64,000 nt of DNA from Erinaceus europaeus (GCF_950295315.1 NC_080179.1:69501115-69565114), one strand, 5' to 3'; shown: positions 32,640 to 42,449, counted from the first letter of the stretch. The notes: generated by a model not told the origin, from the letters alone. Numbers and translations are program-made.

Positions 32640-33055
32640 CTGATTGGTCCACCCCTAAGGGTTTATAAAAGGGCCGGGCTGCAGTCTGCAGGTGCAATCA
32701 TTCTGCAGAGCCTAAGTCAAGATTTGCATATGCAAATCATGTGGATGTGACCAAATTGAGTAATTGTGCATGCAAATAGGTGATTAAATAGACAATTACC
32801 AAATCTGCATGAACAAATGGAAGTTGTGCATATTCAAAAAGCAGGGATGGAGACACCTGAACATTAAGCAAACAGCTTTCCTCTAAACTGTGGAAACTCT
32901 GGGACCTGGAGCCTCAGAACCGCTTCACTTCCAGAATAAGCCTGGTTTCAAGTTGCACAAGTGGAATGTGACCTTTGGCCCCAGCTTCCATGGTAATGAC
33001 CAGCGATCTGACAAGGTCATCTTCAGGAAGTACTGTGGGAAAAGGGGTTGATTTC
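32640..33055 (+). promoter_or_regulatory. promoter-like segment with octamer palindrome
   Basis: An inverted CCAAT box (gattggtcc, 32642) lies about 20 bp before a TATA box (gtttataaaag, 32661-32671). Downstream, gatttgcatatgcaaatc (32721-32738) is a perfect 18-bp palindrome made of two octamer motifs (ATTTGCAT / ATGCAAAT), followed by gcatgcaaatag (32769-32780). An open stretch of about 46 codons without ATG ends at 33051; I do not recognise it. This could be a remnant LTR or a retroposed promoter region. Factor binding is inferred from motif knowledge only. Confidence 0.35.
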
Positions 33056-33114
33056 TGCCATTTCTGATACAAGATTGAAAGCAGAAAATCTTAAGTCATA
33101 TTAAAAAAAACCAA

Positions 33115-33262
33115 TACATTTTATTTCTTTAATGAGAGAGATACAGAAAGAGAGAAAGAGACTAGAGCACTGCTGGCTCAACTCCAGCTAATGGGTGCTG
33201 GGACTTCAAAGCCTCAGGCATGAGAGTGTTTTGCATACCCATTATGCTGTCTCCCCAGAGAA
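33115..33262 (-). mobile_element. SINE-C
   Basis: Plus strand reads attctttaatgagag-type tail, AG-rich run, gggtgctgggacttcaaagc, and the head complement ttgcatacccattatgctgt. Good match to the reversed SINE-C order. Confidence 0.75.
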
Positions 33263-33444
33263 AGCTACATATTTAATGAGAGTAAAGGATGATAAGAAGT
33301 GGCCTTTAAGTATTTCCTCAAACTGTATGGGCAGCCACACTTTCGAGGTAAGCCTCAAGCTAGGGAGGGAAAGAAAATGTATCTGTTTTATATTACTACA
33401 CCACAATGGTCAAACCTTTGTAATATTCTTTCTACCAACAGTAC

Positions 33445-33548
33445 CGCCAAAAATGAGAATAGGAACAGGGGTTTTAGTTCCCCGCATCACCATAAAGCAG
33501 AGCTGATCAGTGCTGTGGTATATTAAAAATTAAAACAATTAAAAAAAA
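33445..33548 (+). mobile_element. SINE-C 3' fragment
   Basis: ccccgcatcaccataaagca then gagctgatcagtgctgtgg and an AAATTAAAAC-type tail; the head is missing. Confidence 0.55.
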
Positions 33549-33549
33549 T

Positions 33550-34285
33550 AAAATTAGTATCCAAAAATGAGTACGTGACTCATTGGATCTTAAGGAACAG
33601 AGCTGAGTTTGCCTTTGTGAACTAGGAAAAAAACAAAACAAAACACCCTGTTGGTTTTAATTGTTCATTTCTTTCAAAAGTCAAGATCTCAGCTCCCCGC
33701 TTCCCAAGTCACAGTGATAGATGGCATTGTCAGTGCAGCACATCAGTGAGGAATGACACCCACCGCATAAGCAAGGGAGCTTTCTGACAAGATTAGTGGT
33801 GATACACAGACTAGCCCACCAGGAGCCAGAGGAAAAATAGAGGCTGAGGCAGCAGAAGGTGCTGCTTGCTGAAATTCTCCTATTTTTCACAACACTCTGT
33901 CATCTCTGGAAAAGTCTATTTTTCCCACATGCAGTTTTACAGAAACAGCTTAGAGTCACTTACTCTACAGAGTAAGAAGAAGTATTACAGCAGACCATTA
34001 AAAAAAAAAAAATCAATTCCTCAATTCAATCAATAAACCAGTTAAGTGGAATGATTTCTTTACTTAGTACCTGTCAGGAGAAGATGTCAAAATATGCTCT
34101 CCGAGAGTCAGAAGTAAATGGAATTAGCCACACTCCACAGAAGAAGTAGCCAAGTTTCATGCAGAATATGAGGAAACCCCATAGGGTATGCAGATGTAGA
34201 GAAGACTTGACCAGGGATGATTGAAGACCCTTCCTTGGCAAAGAAGAGGCTCTAGAAATTAACTTTTGCAAAAGCACTTCTTCAG
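33550..34285. other. unassigned DNA
   Basis: No repeat or coding frame recognised. Confidence 0.4.
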
Positions 34286-34290
34286 CATTA

Positions 34291-34348
34291 TCTCCTTTAA
34301 ATATATTTATATATATATATATGTACATATATATATATTTAAAGGAGA
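34291..34348. repeat. long AT-rich palindrome
   Basis: Arms tctcctttaaatatat (34291) and atatatttaaaggaga (ending 34348) are exact reverse complements, joined by AT repeats centred on gtac. More AT repeats follow to about 34435. Confidence 0.85.
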
Positions 34349-34439
34349 AAAATATATATAGTATATATTATATATGTTGTATGTTATATAATTATATATA
34401 ACATATATAATATATACCCCAAGATTATATATATAACAT

Positions 34440-34780
34440 AGAGCATTAGTCAACTCTAGCTTATGGTGGTTCTGGGAATTAATTGAACCTGACACCTTAG
34501 AGCCTCTGGCATGTAAGACTTTTGCTGGGGCCAGGTGGTGGCGCACCTGGTTGAGCGCACATGTTACAGTGCACAAGGACCCAGGTTCGAGCCCCTGGTC
34601 CCCACCTGCAGAAGGGAAAGCTTCATGAGTGATGAAGCAGGGATGCAGGTGTCTCTCTGTCTCTCTTCTTATCTCCCCATCCCTCTCCATTTCTAGCTGC
34701 CTCTATGCAATAAAAATAAAGGTAGTAAAAAATTGTTGAAAAAGACTGCTGCTCATTCACTATGCTATTTTACCAGACCT
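34440..34780 (-). mobile_element. SINE-C interrupted by SINE-B
   Basis: Left part 34440-34528 (ttatggtggttctgggaatt, then gcctctggcatgtaagactt) and right part 34741-34780 (tcattcactatgctatttta) join into one reversed SINE-C once the SINE-B is removed. Confidence 0.7.
34529..34735 (+). mobile_element. SINE-B, well preserved, nested
   Basis: ggggccaggtggtggcgcac, B-box-like aggttcgagcccctggtcc, gcaataaaaataaaggtag end. Short flanking match agactttTGCTG / agactgctgct. One of the least diverged SINE-B copies here. Confidence 0.93.
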
Positions 34781-34784
34781 AAGT

Positions 34785-35590
34785 TATTAGCTTCTGCAAA
34801 AGGATCTGGAGCAAACCAAGAAAACTTCTGGAGCTCCAAATCTCCGATTTACCTGTCTGCTGAGATATTTTCATCAGGAATATCCATTTGATCCGTGGAA
34901 AACTTGACTCCACCAGTTTTGTTTCAGAAATCAAAAGTATCTGGTCACATTATCAATTGCAAGGAATCAATCGTTAGTTCTCCACTTTTTGTGACTATTG
35001 TCTCATCAACTGAACAATAATCGGGGACACAAACATTGTAAATCAATCAAAATGTGTATGTGTATTATGTTCAAATATATGTGCTATATATGTACACATA
35101 CGTGTTTGTGTAAGAGTATGTCATAACAATATAATGTCTGACAACAAACTTGAGTATTCTCACATGCTCAAAAAAAAAAACATACCCTTTCACATAACTC
35201 TCCTATTCCAATATGATCCTCTCTCTGTCCTTTCACTGATAGCTTCTTCTCCTCTCCAAACATGTATAATACGGTTTTTCTTCATAATTTAACTTTTATT
35301 TTGTATCATATTTAGTTATAATTAAGTTTTGTCTTCTTTTAATGTACAGTAAGGTGACTATCTGAGGAGAACCGCTGAAGTGATCTAAAAGACAGGGAAG
35401 ATTTCTCCTACACCTCCAATCTCCCACACTATACCCCACAATATTTTAAAAACCTCAGTTAGGCTGGTAATCAGTGTCTTGCAATGAGAACACAATTTGA
35501 GAGACCCCTTAATAGCTTGAGGCCTACGCTTTGCCTTTTAACTGCATTATATTTTTTTCTTAAGCTCTTTTTTTCTTTTTATAATTTTTC
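34785..35590. other. unassigned DNA
   Basis: No coding frame or repeat recognised. Confidence 0.4.
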
Positions 35591-35906
35591 AGTTTTTTTT
35601 TTTTTCATTTTATTGGGGCAGGGGGAGATTAGTCATTTACAGTATTGTTGTTGACATATGGGTGTGTCAGTACCCCAAGACCTCTTTCCACCTTCCTCAT
35701 TCCCCTTCCCGAAGTCTTTTGATTTGATGCAATATAGTAATCTCAGTAAAAGTTTTACTCTGTGATTTCCCTCTGTTCTTGTTTCTTAAGTTCTGCCTTA
35801 GAGTGAGATCATCTTTTCCTTATCTTTCTCTTTTTGACTTATCTCACTTAATAAAATGCCTTCAAGTTCCATCTTAGAAGAAGCAGAAATGATTACTTCA
35901 CTATTC

Positions 35907-36194
35907 TTTTTTTAATATTTATTTATTCTTTTTTGTTGCCCTTGTTGTTTTATTATTGTAGTTATTATTGTTGTTGTTATTGATGTTATCGTTGTTGGAT
36001 AGGACAGAGAGAAATGGAGAGAGGAGGGGAAGACAGAGAGGGGGAGACAAAGACAGACACCTGCAGACCTGCTTCACTGCCTGTGGAGAGACTCACTTGC
36101 AAGTGGGGAGCTGGGGGCTCGAACTGGGATACTTACGCCAGTCTTTGCACTTTGCTCCAGGTGCACTTAACCCACTGTGCTACCACCCTACTCC
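35907..36194 (-). mobile_element. SINE-A in L1
   Basis: Complete minus-strand SINE-A. Flanks acttcactattctt (about 35896) and acttcattattctt (about 36198) are the target duplication, one base different. Confidence 0.92.
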
Positions 36195-36264
36195 CTACTT
36201 CATTATTCTTAACAACTGTATAGTATTTACATTCTGTTTATATACCATAACTTTTTTAGCCATC

Positions 36265-36624
36265 CTTCCCCCCCCCCCAGGTTATCACTGGAGCTCCACT
36301 ACTGGACTACACTGGACTACACTATGAATCCACTGCTCCTGACCATTTCCCCCCCATATTATTGGATAGGACAGAGAGAAATTGAGAGAGGAGAAGGAGG
36401 TCTCGAAACTTTACCTCAGGCTCAACCTGACGCTGTTGACTGGCTACGGAAGAAGGGCAAACGCTAGAAGAAGAAGGAGAAGGAGATAGGAGGAGAGAAA
36501 GATAGACACGTCCTTCCCCTCTTAGGAAGCAACTCCTTTTCAGATGGGGAGTCAGGGGCTCAAACCGGGATCCCTGCACTTTGTACTACGTGTGCTTAAC
36601 CTGGTGCACCACTGCCCAACCCCC
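36265..36624 (-). mobile_element. SINE-A, long form, itself interrupted
   Basis: Starts with a C-run and the reversed 3' extension (ggttatcactggagctcc), then gaattgagagagga-type body, and a head reading gtgcttaacctggtgcacca. The body is split by the LINE fragment at 36400-36475. Confidence 0.85.
36400..36475 (+). mobile_element. 3' end of a non-L1 LINE (RTE-like?), copy 1
   Basis: A 76-bp insert inside a SINE-A, flanked by the perfect 10-bp duplication ggagaaggag (36390-36399 and 36476-36485). It is open in one frame for 22 codons, contains Asp-Ala-Val-Asp-Trp-Leu-Arg, ends at a TAG stop, and has a tail of GAA triplets instead of poly-A. It matches 41840-41915 at about 73 of 76 positions. 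Together the two copies show the C-terminal end of a reverse-transcriptase-type ORF. The clade (RTE-like or related) is inferred from tail type and zinc-knuckle layout, not from a search. Confidence 0.75.
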
Positions 36625-37236
36625 TCCACTCATTTGTCATTGGACATTTTAGTAGCGTCCAAGATTGGACTGTTAAAATTGTACTGCTATAAACAGAAGG
36701 TGTAAATAGATGTCTTTAGATGGGTGTGTGTGTTTCCTTTCAATATATAGGTGATATATTGCTAGGTCATAGGGTAGGTCCACTTCTAGGGTTCTGAGAG
36801 GTGTACAGTTTTCCATAGGGGGTGAACTTATTTGTATCCCTACCAGAAGTGTAGAAGGATTGCTTTTTCTTCACATCCTTGCCAATATTTGTTGTTACTG
36901 TCCTTTCTAACGTATGACATTTCATAGATGTAAAGTGATATCTCATTGTTATTTGCATTTCTTTGACAATTAATGACTGTGCTTTTTTTAATGTCCTTTG
37001 GCCTTTGAGGTCTCTTCTTGGGTGAATATTCTCTCCATATCTTCTCCCCATTTTTGTATGAGATTGTGTTGTTTGTTTCTCAGTTTGGAGATTCTCTTTA
37101 TAATATTGATTATTAAGCCTTTGATGTGTGGCATGTCAAGAGCTTCTCCCTGTTTTGGTTGTAGTTCCTTTTGCTGTGCAGAAGCTTTTTAGATAGATGT
37201 AGTCCCAGGAAAATGAGACAAATAAAAAAAAATGCG

Positions 37237-37482
37237 TGGGAGTTGGTCGGTAGTACAGCGGGTTAAGCGCACTTGGCCACAAAAGCGCAAAGGACCGGTG
37301 AGGATCCCGGTTCAAGGCTCCGGCTCCCCACCTGCAGGGGAGTTACTTCACAGGCGGTGAAGCAGGTCTGCAGGTGTCTCTATGGCTCTCTTCTTCTCTA
37401 CCTCCCCCTTCTCTCTCAATTTCTCTCTGCCTCTATCCAATAACAAATTATAAATAAATAAATAAATAAAATCTTTTAAAAA
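37237..37482 (+). mobile_element. chimeric SINE: SINE-A head, SINE-B end
   Basis: The head is SINE-A (gtagtacagcgggttaagcg, then cggttcaaggctccggctcc and gcaggtctgcaggtgtctc), but after the CT-rich block it ends like SINE-B (cctctatccaata then AAAT repeats) and lacks the CAA-rich region. Confidence 0.8.
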
Positions 37483-37561
37483 ATGCTTGTCTCAGGGCAA
37501 GCATTCAAAGTTACTGCAACTACTGCTAGGTATTTGAGTTAGCTTTAGAAAACTGGAGCTG

Positions 37562-37925
37562 CCGGGCTGAGCGGTAGCACAGCGAGTTAGACGCACATGG
37601 CACAAAGCACAAGGATTGGTGTGAGGATCCGGCATGAGTCACGGGCTCCCCACCTGCTGGGAGGGGGAGGTCACTTCACAAACTGTGAAGCAGGTCTGCA
37701 GGTGTCTGTCTTTCTCTCTGTCTTCCCTTCCTCTCTTGACGTCTCTCTGTCCTATCCAGCAACAACGACATCAATAATAATAGCAACAATGCTAAATAAC
37801 AAGGACAATATAAGGGAAAAAAAAATAGCCTCCAGGAGCAGTGGATTCATGGTGCATGCACCGAGCCCCAGCAATAACCCTAGAGGCAAATCAATCAATC
37901 AATTAATAAAAATTTTAAAAAACCT
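37562..37925 (+). mobile_element. SINE-A, long form
   Basis: Full-length plus-strand example of the extended form: head, body and CAA-rich region, then the extension ctccaggagcagtggattca through ccccagcaataaccctagag and a TCAA-rich tail. Confidence 0.9.
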
Positions 37926-37929
37926 CGAG

Positions 37930-38390
37930 TTACCCAGAATCTAGGTTTATCCCATGTGTACCGGAGGCATAAATGCTAGTAAAAATATCTCTTTACTTTT
38001 TCTCTTATCAATTAGTCCAATGCCTGTTTGATCATTTGACCTGCCTCTGAGTAATGCAGAATGAGTACATGATGACTCCTTTCGCTCCTACTATTTGTTG
38101 TCTCAGTCAGAAGCACTATCAAAAGCCTGGGAACTACTCTTCCAAGATGATTATAGAGAAAGAAAGCTAAAACTACTGAACAAGTCATCCATCAAGGGAA
38201 AGGTTTTTACCAAATCAAATTCCTGGTCTTGAATCTGAAGCCTGTAGGGATAAAATGACAAAAAATATCAGAGCTAGAGGGTCATGGGGTGAAGGTGACT
38301 TGAGACTGAGACATTACATTTCACTATCAGTACTCTGCCAGCAGCTGATATGTAAAGGCTGAATTTGAACAGCCTAAGTGATAGTGTAGG
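37930..38390. other. unassigned DNA
   Basis: No repeat recognised; it leads into the minisatellite. Confidence 0.4.
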
Positions 38391-38393
38391 GAG

Positions 38394-39440
38394 CCTTGGA
38401 GACTACACATAAGATAGTGGAGACAACACATGAGATGGTGGAGACAACACATGAGATGGTGGAGACAACACGTAAGATGGTGGAGACAACACTTAAGATG
38501 GCAGAGTCAACACATAAGATGGCAGAGACAACACATAAGATGGTGGAGATAACACATAAGATGGCAGAGTCAACACATAAGATGGCAGAGACAACACATA
38601 AGATGGTGGAGATAACACATAAGATGGCAGAGACAACACATAAGATGGCAGAGTCAATACTTAAGATGGCAGAGACAACACATAAGATGGTGGAGATAAC
38701 ACATAAGATGGCAGAGTCAACACATAAGATGGCAGAGACAACACATAAGATGGTGGAGATAACACATAAGATGGCAGAGACAACACATAAGATGGCAGAG
38801 TCAATACTTAAGATGGCAGAGACAACACATAAGATGGTGGAGATAACACATAAGATGGCAGAGTCAACACATAAGATGGCAGAGACAACACATAAGATAG
38901 TGGAGACTACACATGAGATGGTGGAGACTACACATGAGATGGTGGAGGCAAAACATGAGATGGTGGAGACTACACATGAGATGGTGGAGACAACACATAA
39001 GATGGCAGAGACAACACATAAGATGGCAGAGACAACACATAAGATGGCAGAGTCAACACATAAGATAGTGGAGACTACACATGAGATGGTGGAGACTACA
39101 CATGAGATGGTGGAGACTACACATGAGATGGTGGAGGCAAAATATGAGATGGTAGAGACTACACATGAGATGGTGGAGACAACACATAAGATGGCAGAGA
39201 CAACACATAAGATGGCAGAGACAACACATAAGATAGTGGAGACTACACATGAGATGGTGGAGACTACACATAAGATGGTGGAGACTACACATGAGATGGT
39301 GGAGACAACACATGAGATGGTGGAGACAACACATAAGATGGCAGAGACAACACATAAGATGACAGAGTCAACACATAAGATGGCAGAGACAACACATAAG
39401 ATGGCAGAGACAACACATAAGATGGCGGAGATAGATGGCG
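38394..39440 (+). repeat. 21-bp minisatellite, about 50 units
   Basis: Tandem units of the type gagacaacacataagatgg plus one or two bases. Unit variants (agatggca, agatggtgg, atgagatgg) follow an ordered pattern. Near the left end a seven-unit (147-bp) block is repeated twice in the same variant order. Because 21 is a multiple of three, several frames on both strands stay open for hundreds of codons. That is a by-product and not evidence of a protein. The last units drift to aagatggcggag. Confidence 0.95.
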
Positions 39441-39775
39441 GAGACCATGTGACAGTGCTTAAGGGTTGGGGCAGGGAGTCAGAAGTGAAGCAGTAAATGG
39501 AGATGATGGGCACCCATCTGAAGTGAGAGCTCTTGGGAATTATGTCACACACCTGAGAACTTTGATGCTCTGGAGGTAGACAGAAATATCCGTCCACATT
39601 TATCGGAGCTAGATAAATGTCTCTTATAACTTGCATGAAGCAAACTTTAATTTAGGACTCATAAAAAAAAACATTAAGGATTTGAACACAACTATTAAGT
39701 TGGCCTAATTTGTTTTAAGATCAAGAAACTAGTCATGAAATAACTGCATGACGAGTTTCTGAATTGTACAACATT
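39441..39775. other. unassigned DNA
   Basis: Nothing recognised. Confidence 0.4.
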
Positions 39776-39777
39776 GA

Positions 39778-40036
39778 TTTTTTTTTTCTTTTCCCACTAG
39801 GGTTATCCTGGGACTCAGTACCTCCATAACTTTACCGCTCCTGACAGACATTTTTCTTGATCCTCTCAATATAGAGTGAAAGCCAGAGAAGGGAAAGGAA
39901 GCAGAGAGAGGAGAGACACCACAGCACAGCTCTATAGCTTGTGAAGCTCGCCCCTTGCAATGCTCCCATGTGGTAGTTTAGGACTACGTCCCAGGTTCTC
40001 ATATATTGAATGTGTGCCCACTACCTGCTGGACCCC
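39778..40036 (-). mobile_element. SINE-D-like element, long form
   Basis: Poly-T, reversed extension (agggttatcctgggactcag), AG-rich body, then aggttctcatatattgaatg and a head-like end tacctgctggacccc. Confidence 0.55.
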
Positions 40037-40172
40037 AGAATTGTGAAGACTCTTAATAATTTCCTAAGATGTTATTGTGGAATAGAAAAACGGTCACACC
40101 AAAATATATCTTTGACAGAAGGGTAGTGGCAGCAGAATGAAGATTATTTCAGTCATAAAAGTGTGTGTGGGA

Positions 40173-40473
40173 GGGGGTGGGTGGACAAGCAGTGGTGCAC
40201 CCAATTAAGCACACATGTACTAGGCAAAAGGGCCCTTGCAAGGATTCTCATTCCAGCCTACCCCCTCAAGCCCCCGCCCCACCTTCAGGGAGGTCTCTTT
40301 ACTTGTGGTGAAGCAGGTCTGCAGGTGTCTATCTTTCTCTCTCCTTATCTCCTCCTCTTCTTTCAATTTCTCTCTGTCCTACCCAATAAAATGGGAAGTA
40401 AAAATGGCTACCAGGAGCATTGGATTTGTAGTGCAATCATGCAGCCCCAGCGATAACCCTGGAGGAAAAAAAA
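40173..40473 (+). mobile_element. SINE with SINE-B head and long-form end
   Basis: Head agcagtggtgcacccaatta is SINE-B-like, the body gtgaagcaggtctgcaggtg is SINE-A-like, and the extension (ggctaccaggagcattggat, ccccagcgataaccctggag) ends in poly-A. A second mosaic copy. Confidence 0.75.
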
Positions 40474-40639
40474 AAAGTGCCTTCAGGGACCTGTTAGTCA
40501 ATGGGAAAGGTCTAGCTTGGTCTACTTGCCTTTTTTTTTTTTTTTTTGAAATGTTCCTAACTGCCCCTCCCTTGCTTCTTTCCCCCTGTAATTAAAAAAA
40601 AAAAAACAAAAAACTTTGTTTTATACAAATACAATTGAC

Positions 40640-40918
40640 TGGGGGTCAGGCGATAGCACAGTGGGTTAAGCATGGTGTGAAGCACAAAGACCAGAGCAAG
40701 CATCCCAATTCAAGCCCCGGGCTCCCCACTTGCAGGGGAGTTGATTCACAGGTGGTGAAGCAGGTCTGCAGGTGTCTGTCTTTTTCTCCCTGTCTCTGTC
40801 TTCCCCTCCTCTCTCCATTTCTCTCTGTCCTATCCAACAATGACAACAATAATAACTATAACAATAAAAAACAACTAGGGCAACAAAAAGGAATAAATAA
40901 ATAAATATTTTTTAAAAG
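40640..40918 (+). mobile_element. SINE-A
   Basis: gcgatagcacagtgggttaa, cccaattcaagccccgggct, full body, CAA region and an AAATAAATA tail. Confidence 0.92.
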
Positions 40919-41244
40919 ATACTGTATTAACCCTGAGTTTATACTTAGGTGACTGTTTCACTTGCATGTTGAATTGCATACTTTCCCCCACGCAACACCC
41001 TTTCACACCAAAGAATGACGGATAAATTACGATGATAAAACCTGAATACTTTACATACCTTCTTCTCCTTCCTTTTCATTGAAAAATGAAGTGAGCCTGT
41101 CATTTTGAGAAGAAACATCTGACTGTGTTTATTGCCAATGAAATCATTACACCTTTCAAGCAAAATTTAGAAATCTGAAAAGCATGTAGCCAGCAATGAG
41201 TTTGAAGGAGCACCAATATTTAGGGAGTTTTCTGGTGAGATTGG

Positions 41245-41248
<4 letters not shown>
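40919..41248. other. unassigned DNA
   Basis: Nothing recognised. Confidence 0.4.

Positions 41249-41292
<44 letters not shown>
41249..41292. repeat. (AT)n microsatellite
   Basis: About 22 AT units. Confidence 0.93.
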
Positions 41293-41294
<2 letters not shown>

Positions 41295-41459
41295 CTAAAT
41301 ACAATTGTTGAAGTTTTAAAATAAAATCTGTCAATTTGAAAAATAATGAGTCAGTGAACTAATGTTTTCTAGATGATCATGATGTTATAAATTTACATAT
41401 TAACAAATGATCTATCAAAAAAGTGCAAGAGAGATAAGATATTTAGAATTTAAAACATC

Positions 41460-41592
41460 TTCCCCACCTGTAGGGTGGTGAAGCAGGGCTGCAGGTATCT
41501 CTCTGTGTCTCTCCCTATCTCCCCCTACCCTGTCGATTACTGGCTTTCTCTATCCAATAAATAAATAAAGATAATAAAAAAGTTTTTTAAAA
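41460..41592 (+). mobile_element. SINE-B, 5'-truncated
   Basis: Begins at cttccccacctgtagg, so both promoter boxes are missing; it ends in ctatccaataaataaataaag. The flank agaatttaaaaca occurs at about 41445 and 41593. Confidence 0.88.
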
Positions 41593-41663
41593 AGAATTTA
41601 AAACACTTATTAATAAAGATTCTGATTACATGTTGCATTTAACCTCTAAAATGCTAGTAACTG

Positions 41664-42048
41664 GGGGCTAGTTGGTGGTACACCCAGTCGATTGCACACG
41701 TGACCATGTGCAAGCACCCAGGCTTGCGCCGCTATGTTCCATCGCTGGGGAGCCAGAGACGACCCGAACTGCCCCTGCGGCTCCAGACAGACTATGACCC
41801 ACATAGTCAACGACTGCCACCTCTCCAGATTCAAAGGAGGTCTCGAAACTTGACATCAGGCTCAAGCTGACGCTGTTGACTGGCTACGGAAGAAGGGCAA
41901 ACGCTAGAAGAAGAACCTGCAGGAGGGAAGTTTCCCAAGCGATGAACAAGTGCTGCAGCTGTTTCTCTCCTTCTCTAGCTCTCCTTCCTTTCTCTATTGA
42001 TCTGTCTGCAGCCTAAGTAAATGAAACATTTTAAAAGTATTTTTTAAA
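41664..42048 (+). mobile_element. SINE-B split by a LINE fragment
   Basis: Head gctagttggtggtacaccca and gtgcaagcacccaggctt precede the insert; the body resumes at cctgcaggagggaagtttcc and ends in an AAATG/AAAA-type tail. About 20 bases of SINE-B are missing at the insertion point. Confidence 0.8.
41727..41915 (+). mobile_element. 3' end of a non-L1 LINE (RTE-like?), copy 2
   Basis: An approximately 189-bp insert inside SINE-B. One frame reads as a reverse-transcriptase C-terminus: a Cys-Pro-Cys-Gly pair, then Gln-Thr-Met-Thr-His-Ile and a Cys nine residues further on (a CxC...H...C knuckle), then Phe-Lys-Gly-Gly-Leu, Asp-Ala-Val-Asp-Trp-Leu and a TAG stop, followed by GAA triplets. One internal TGA breaks the frame at 41850-41852. 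The last 76 bp match copy 1 (36400-36475) closely. C-terminal knuckles of this kind are known in several non-LTR clades but not in mammalian L1. The insert replaced part of the SINE and no target duplication was found, so a deletion-linked insertion is likely. Confidence 0.72.
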
Positions 42049-42049
42049 G

Positions 42050-42445
42050 AAGCTACTAATTGGCAAATTTTAATGCGGTGTCAAAGAAGAATAACCATGA
42101 TGATCTGAAATAACCATTAACAGGTTCATCCTTCTGTGTTATGTCTCTGTGAGATATGCCATAGACTTCCATCAAAACAACAGATATGAAAACCCATCGA
42201 CCTATCTGACCATTTGACCAAGCCAAATATTACAGTGACTTGTAAAAGTGTAAAATGGTTCCTCACTCTTCATTTTTTGCTTTGGATAATAAATGATTTC
42301 ACCAAAATATGATACTTATATTATCATATAATAGAATTAGTAGAGCTGTTCCTTAAAAAAACATTCTGAGGGACTCTTAATGTTAATTTTAAATATGGTA
42401 AATCCAAGAGATACATATCTAAAGACATTCTCTTTCAAGTCTCTG
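42050..42445. other. unassigned DNA
   Basis: Nothing recognised. Confidence 0.4.
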
Positions 42446-42449
42446 ATAT

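Larger units (their letters stand above)
35594..37195 (-). mobile_element. L1 3' end, interrupted by SINEs
   Basis: Starts at a poly-T (poly-A tail of a minus-strand L1). Read on the minus strand it has the standard L1 3' order: a segment reading agaagcttctgcac-like near 37185, then caatgagatatcac at about 36945, cattgg/ggatgtg blocks, and a 3' UTR ending at 35594. SINE-A copies interrupt it at 35907-36194 and 36265-36624. No complete frame remains. Confidence 0.82.

Noticed and set aside
32911..33051. Short coding exon after the octamer region
   Set aside because: About 46 open codons without ATG, splice signals or recognisable similarity; kept only as a remark.
38394..39440. CRISPR array
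   Set aside because: Units are contiguous without unique spacers, and the genome is eukaryotic.
38374..39440. A repetitive structural or antifreeze-like protein gene
   Set aside because: No start context, splice sites, promoter or flanking coding sequence; the frame simply ends where the repeat ends.
38374..39636. 420-codon minus-strand and 366-codon plus-strand open frames
   Set aside because: Both lie in the 21-bp minisatellite, whose period is a multiple of three; frames open on both strands at once point to the repeat, not to a protein.
41840..41915. Explaining the LINE fragments as a SINE subfamily block
   Set aside because: The two copies lie in different SINE families at different positions, and one has its own 10-bp duplication.
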